Positions 20,264 to 21,206 of a stretch of 21,206 nt of DNA are shown here, piece by piece. The notes below the pieces were generated by a model. It was not told the DNA's origin. It saw only the letters and a list, made by a program, of their open reading frames with translations, and did not search any database. Each line of letters opens with the position of its first letter. Positions within the stretch are counted from its first letter, which is position 1. A program made the translations under genes and the position numbers. This DNA comes from JADJOY01 sp016713535 [NCBI: Deltaproteobacteria bacterium]. Lineage in GTDB: Bacteria > JADJOY01. Location: assembly GCA_016713535.1 (NCBI GenBank), contig JADJOY010000045.1, positions 1-21,206 of the forward strand, in the 5' to 3' direction.

Positions 20264-21206
20264 ATGCGACCTCAACTCCTGGTCTTCCTGGTCGCGATCG
20301 CGTTCTCGATCCTCGCCTTCTGGCGGCTCGGCCGGCGCCACGAGCGGGAGTCGCGCGAGGTCCTCGACCGCGCCATCCGCAGCGGGCTCGACGAACCGCC
20401 GTCGCTCCACCCGGTGATCGATCCGCGGCGTTGCCTCGGGACCGCGGCCTGTGTGCCGGCTTGCCCCGAAGGCGGTGTGCTCGGCGTCGTCGAGGGTCGG
20501 GCCGTCCTCATCGACCCGTCGCGCTGCATCGGACACGGCGCCTGCCAGGCGGCCTGTCCGACCGACGCCATCGAGCTCGTCTTCGGCGGCGCGGCGTCGA
20601 GATCCCGCCCGTCAGCGCGCGGATCGAGAGCAACGTGGCGGGTGTGTACATCGCCGGTGAGCTCGGTGGCATGGGCCTGGTGAGACCTGCAGGGTGCTCA
20701 GGCGGGACCGGGGCGACGGCGGGGGCGGCGCCGGGGCGGGGCGGCGGCGCGTTATGTGGCGATCGTCGGCGCCGGCCCGGCCGGCCTGGCGTCGTCGCCG
20801 CGCAGGCGCAGGCCTCGCTACGTGACCCCGAGCAGGCAGATCGGGGCACCATCTATCACTACCGCGGCGCAAGATGGTGGTGACGCACCCCCCCCCCGCC
20901 CCCGGGCGGGGGGGGGGGCCCGGGGGGCCCCCGGGGGAAGGGAGGGGGGGGGGCGAGGGGCGCCGGCGTGGCGATCCGGGTCGGCGAACGAGTCACCGAG
21001 GTCGTCCGCCAGCCGGCCAATTTCACGGTGGTGACGGAGGCCGGCAGCTTCGACGCGGCGCACGTGCTGCTCGCCGTCGGCCGGAGGGGCTCGCCGCGGA
21101 AGCTCGGCGTGCCGGGCGAAGCGCGCAAGGTCCTACGCCGTCGCCGAGCCGACGGGGGGCGTCCTGGTGGGGGTGGCGGCAACGGGGCGCCGGCGGCAGC
21201 CGGGGG
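20264..21206 (+). CDS. Iron-sulfur flavoprotein: ferredoxin domain plus FAD/NAD(P)-binding oxidoreductase (3' partial, frameshifted)
   Basis: ATG 20264 starts a membrane helix (LLVFLVAIAFSILAFW). Two ferredoxin motifs follow: RRCLGTAACVPACPEG (Cys57, 63, 67) and SRCIGHGACQAACPTD (Cys88, 94, 98). Both lack the usual second cysteine (Thr60 and His91 in its place). After a frameshift near 20588-20602 the protein continues GVEIPPVSARIESNVAGVYI and AGELGGMGLV. A dinucleotide-binding Rossmann motif (VAIVGAGPAGLAS, 20756) follows, then EQADRGTIYHY and KMVVTHP. After a G/C-run region comes VAIRVGERVTEVVRQPANFT and LLAVGRRGSPRKLGVPGEA (20968-21120). A garbled VLVGGGN-like second nucleotide motif lies at the edge. 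This fits a pyridine nucleotide-disulfide oxidoreductase fused to a dicluster ferredoxin. Frames change at least four times, surely by sequence error. Confidence 0.75.
20885..20960. other. Long G/C homopolymer tract, probably low-quality sequence
   Basis: This stretch consists of runs of up to about ten C or G (CACCCCCCCCCCGCCCCCGGGC and the following G runs) in the middle of a conserved enzyme, between KMVVTHP and VAIRVGERV. Normal coding sequence of this family would encode an FAD/NAD(P)-domain segment here. It looks like unreliable base calling near a contig end, not a biological element. Confidence 0.7.

Noticed and set aside
20885-20960. G-quadruplex or regulatory G-tract
   Set aside because: The runs interrupt a conserved enzyme domain and alternate implausible C and G homopolymers; poor base calling is the simpler explanation.

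Overview
This is a very G+C-rich bacterial segment, with G or C at most third codon positions. It reads like an accessory chromosomal region of an environmental bacterium. A myxobacterial/deltaproteobacterial-type lineage or a lineage such as Candidatus Binatota is my weak guess. It rests on a MYXO-CTERM-like C-terminus, a CruF-like carotenoid hydratase with a P450, and a multihaem cytochrome; nothing in the window settles taxonomy. No tRNA, rRNA, CRISPR array, transposase or phage gene was seen.

Layout. 1-1535 (+): B12-binding radical SAM protein, cut by the left edge and frameshifted. 1621-3009 (-): secreted PHP-type metallohydrolase with a C-terminal anchor, two frameshifts. 3195-4871 (+): MFS_3 exporter. 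4894-6642 (-): sulfoacetaldehyde acetyltransferase (xsc), divergent from 6841-9311 (+), a TauE/SafE permease overlapping a YtcJ-like amidohydrolase. 9438-10211 (-): periplasmic alpha-carbonic anhydrase. 10350-11735 (-): a run of damaged genes (DUF4386-like, metallophosphoesterase stub, SRPBCC with an internal deletion) around one small hypothetical. 11981-13266 (-): XRE-type regulator with an Ig-like C-terminal half, overlapping a small secreted protein. 13597-17852 (-): four-gene operon (CruF-like carotenoid protein, cytochrome P450, aldehyde dehydrogenase, cupin). 18125-21206 (+): predicted electron-transfer module of a b-type membrane protein, a multihaem c-type cytochrome with 48-residue tandem repeats, and an iron-sulfur flavoprotein running off the right edge.

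Functional themes. Xsc releases sulfite from sulfoacetaldehyde, and the divergent TauE/SafE protein is a plausible sulfite exporter. The CruF-P450-ALDH-cupin operon, with ATGA and GTGA overlaps, looks like a carotenoid end-group tailoring set. The right-hand module could pass electrons between NAD(P)H, a quinone-facing membrane protein and periplasmic haems. Intergenic spaces carry a recurring family of GC-rich hairpins, most of them followed by CTAC or CTACGA.

Caution. Several conserved genes are broken by single-base indels, often in homopolymers, and the damage becomes dense after about 18.2 kb, ending in long G/C runs at 20.9 kb. I read most of these as sequencing or assembly errors near a contig end rather than real pseudogenes.
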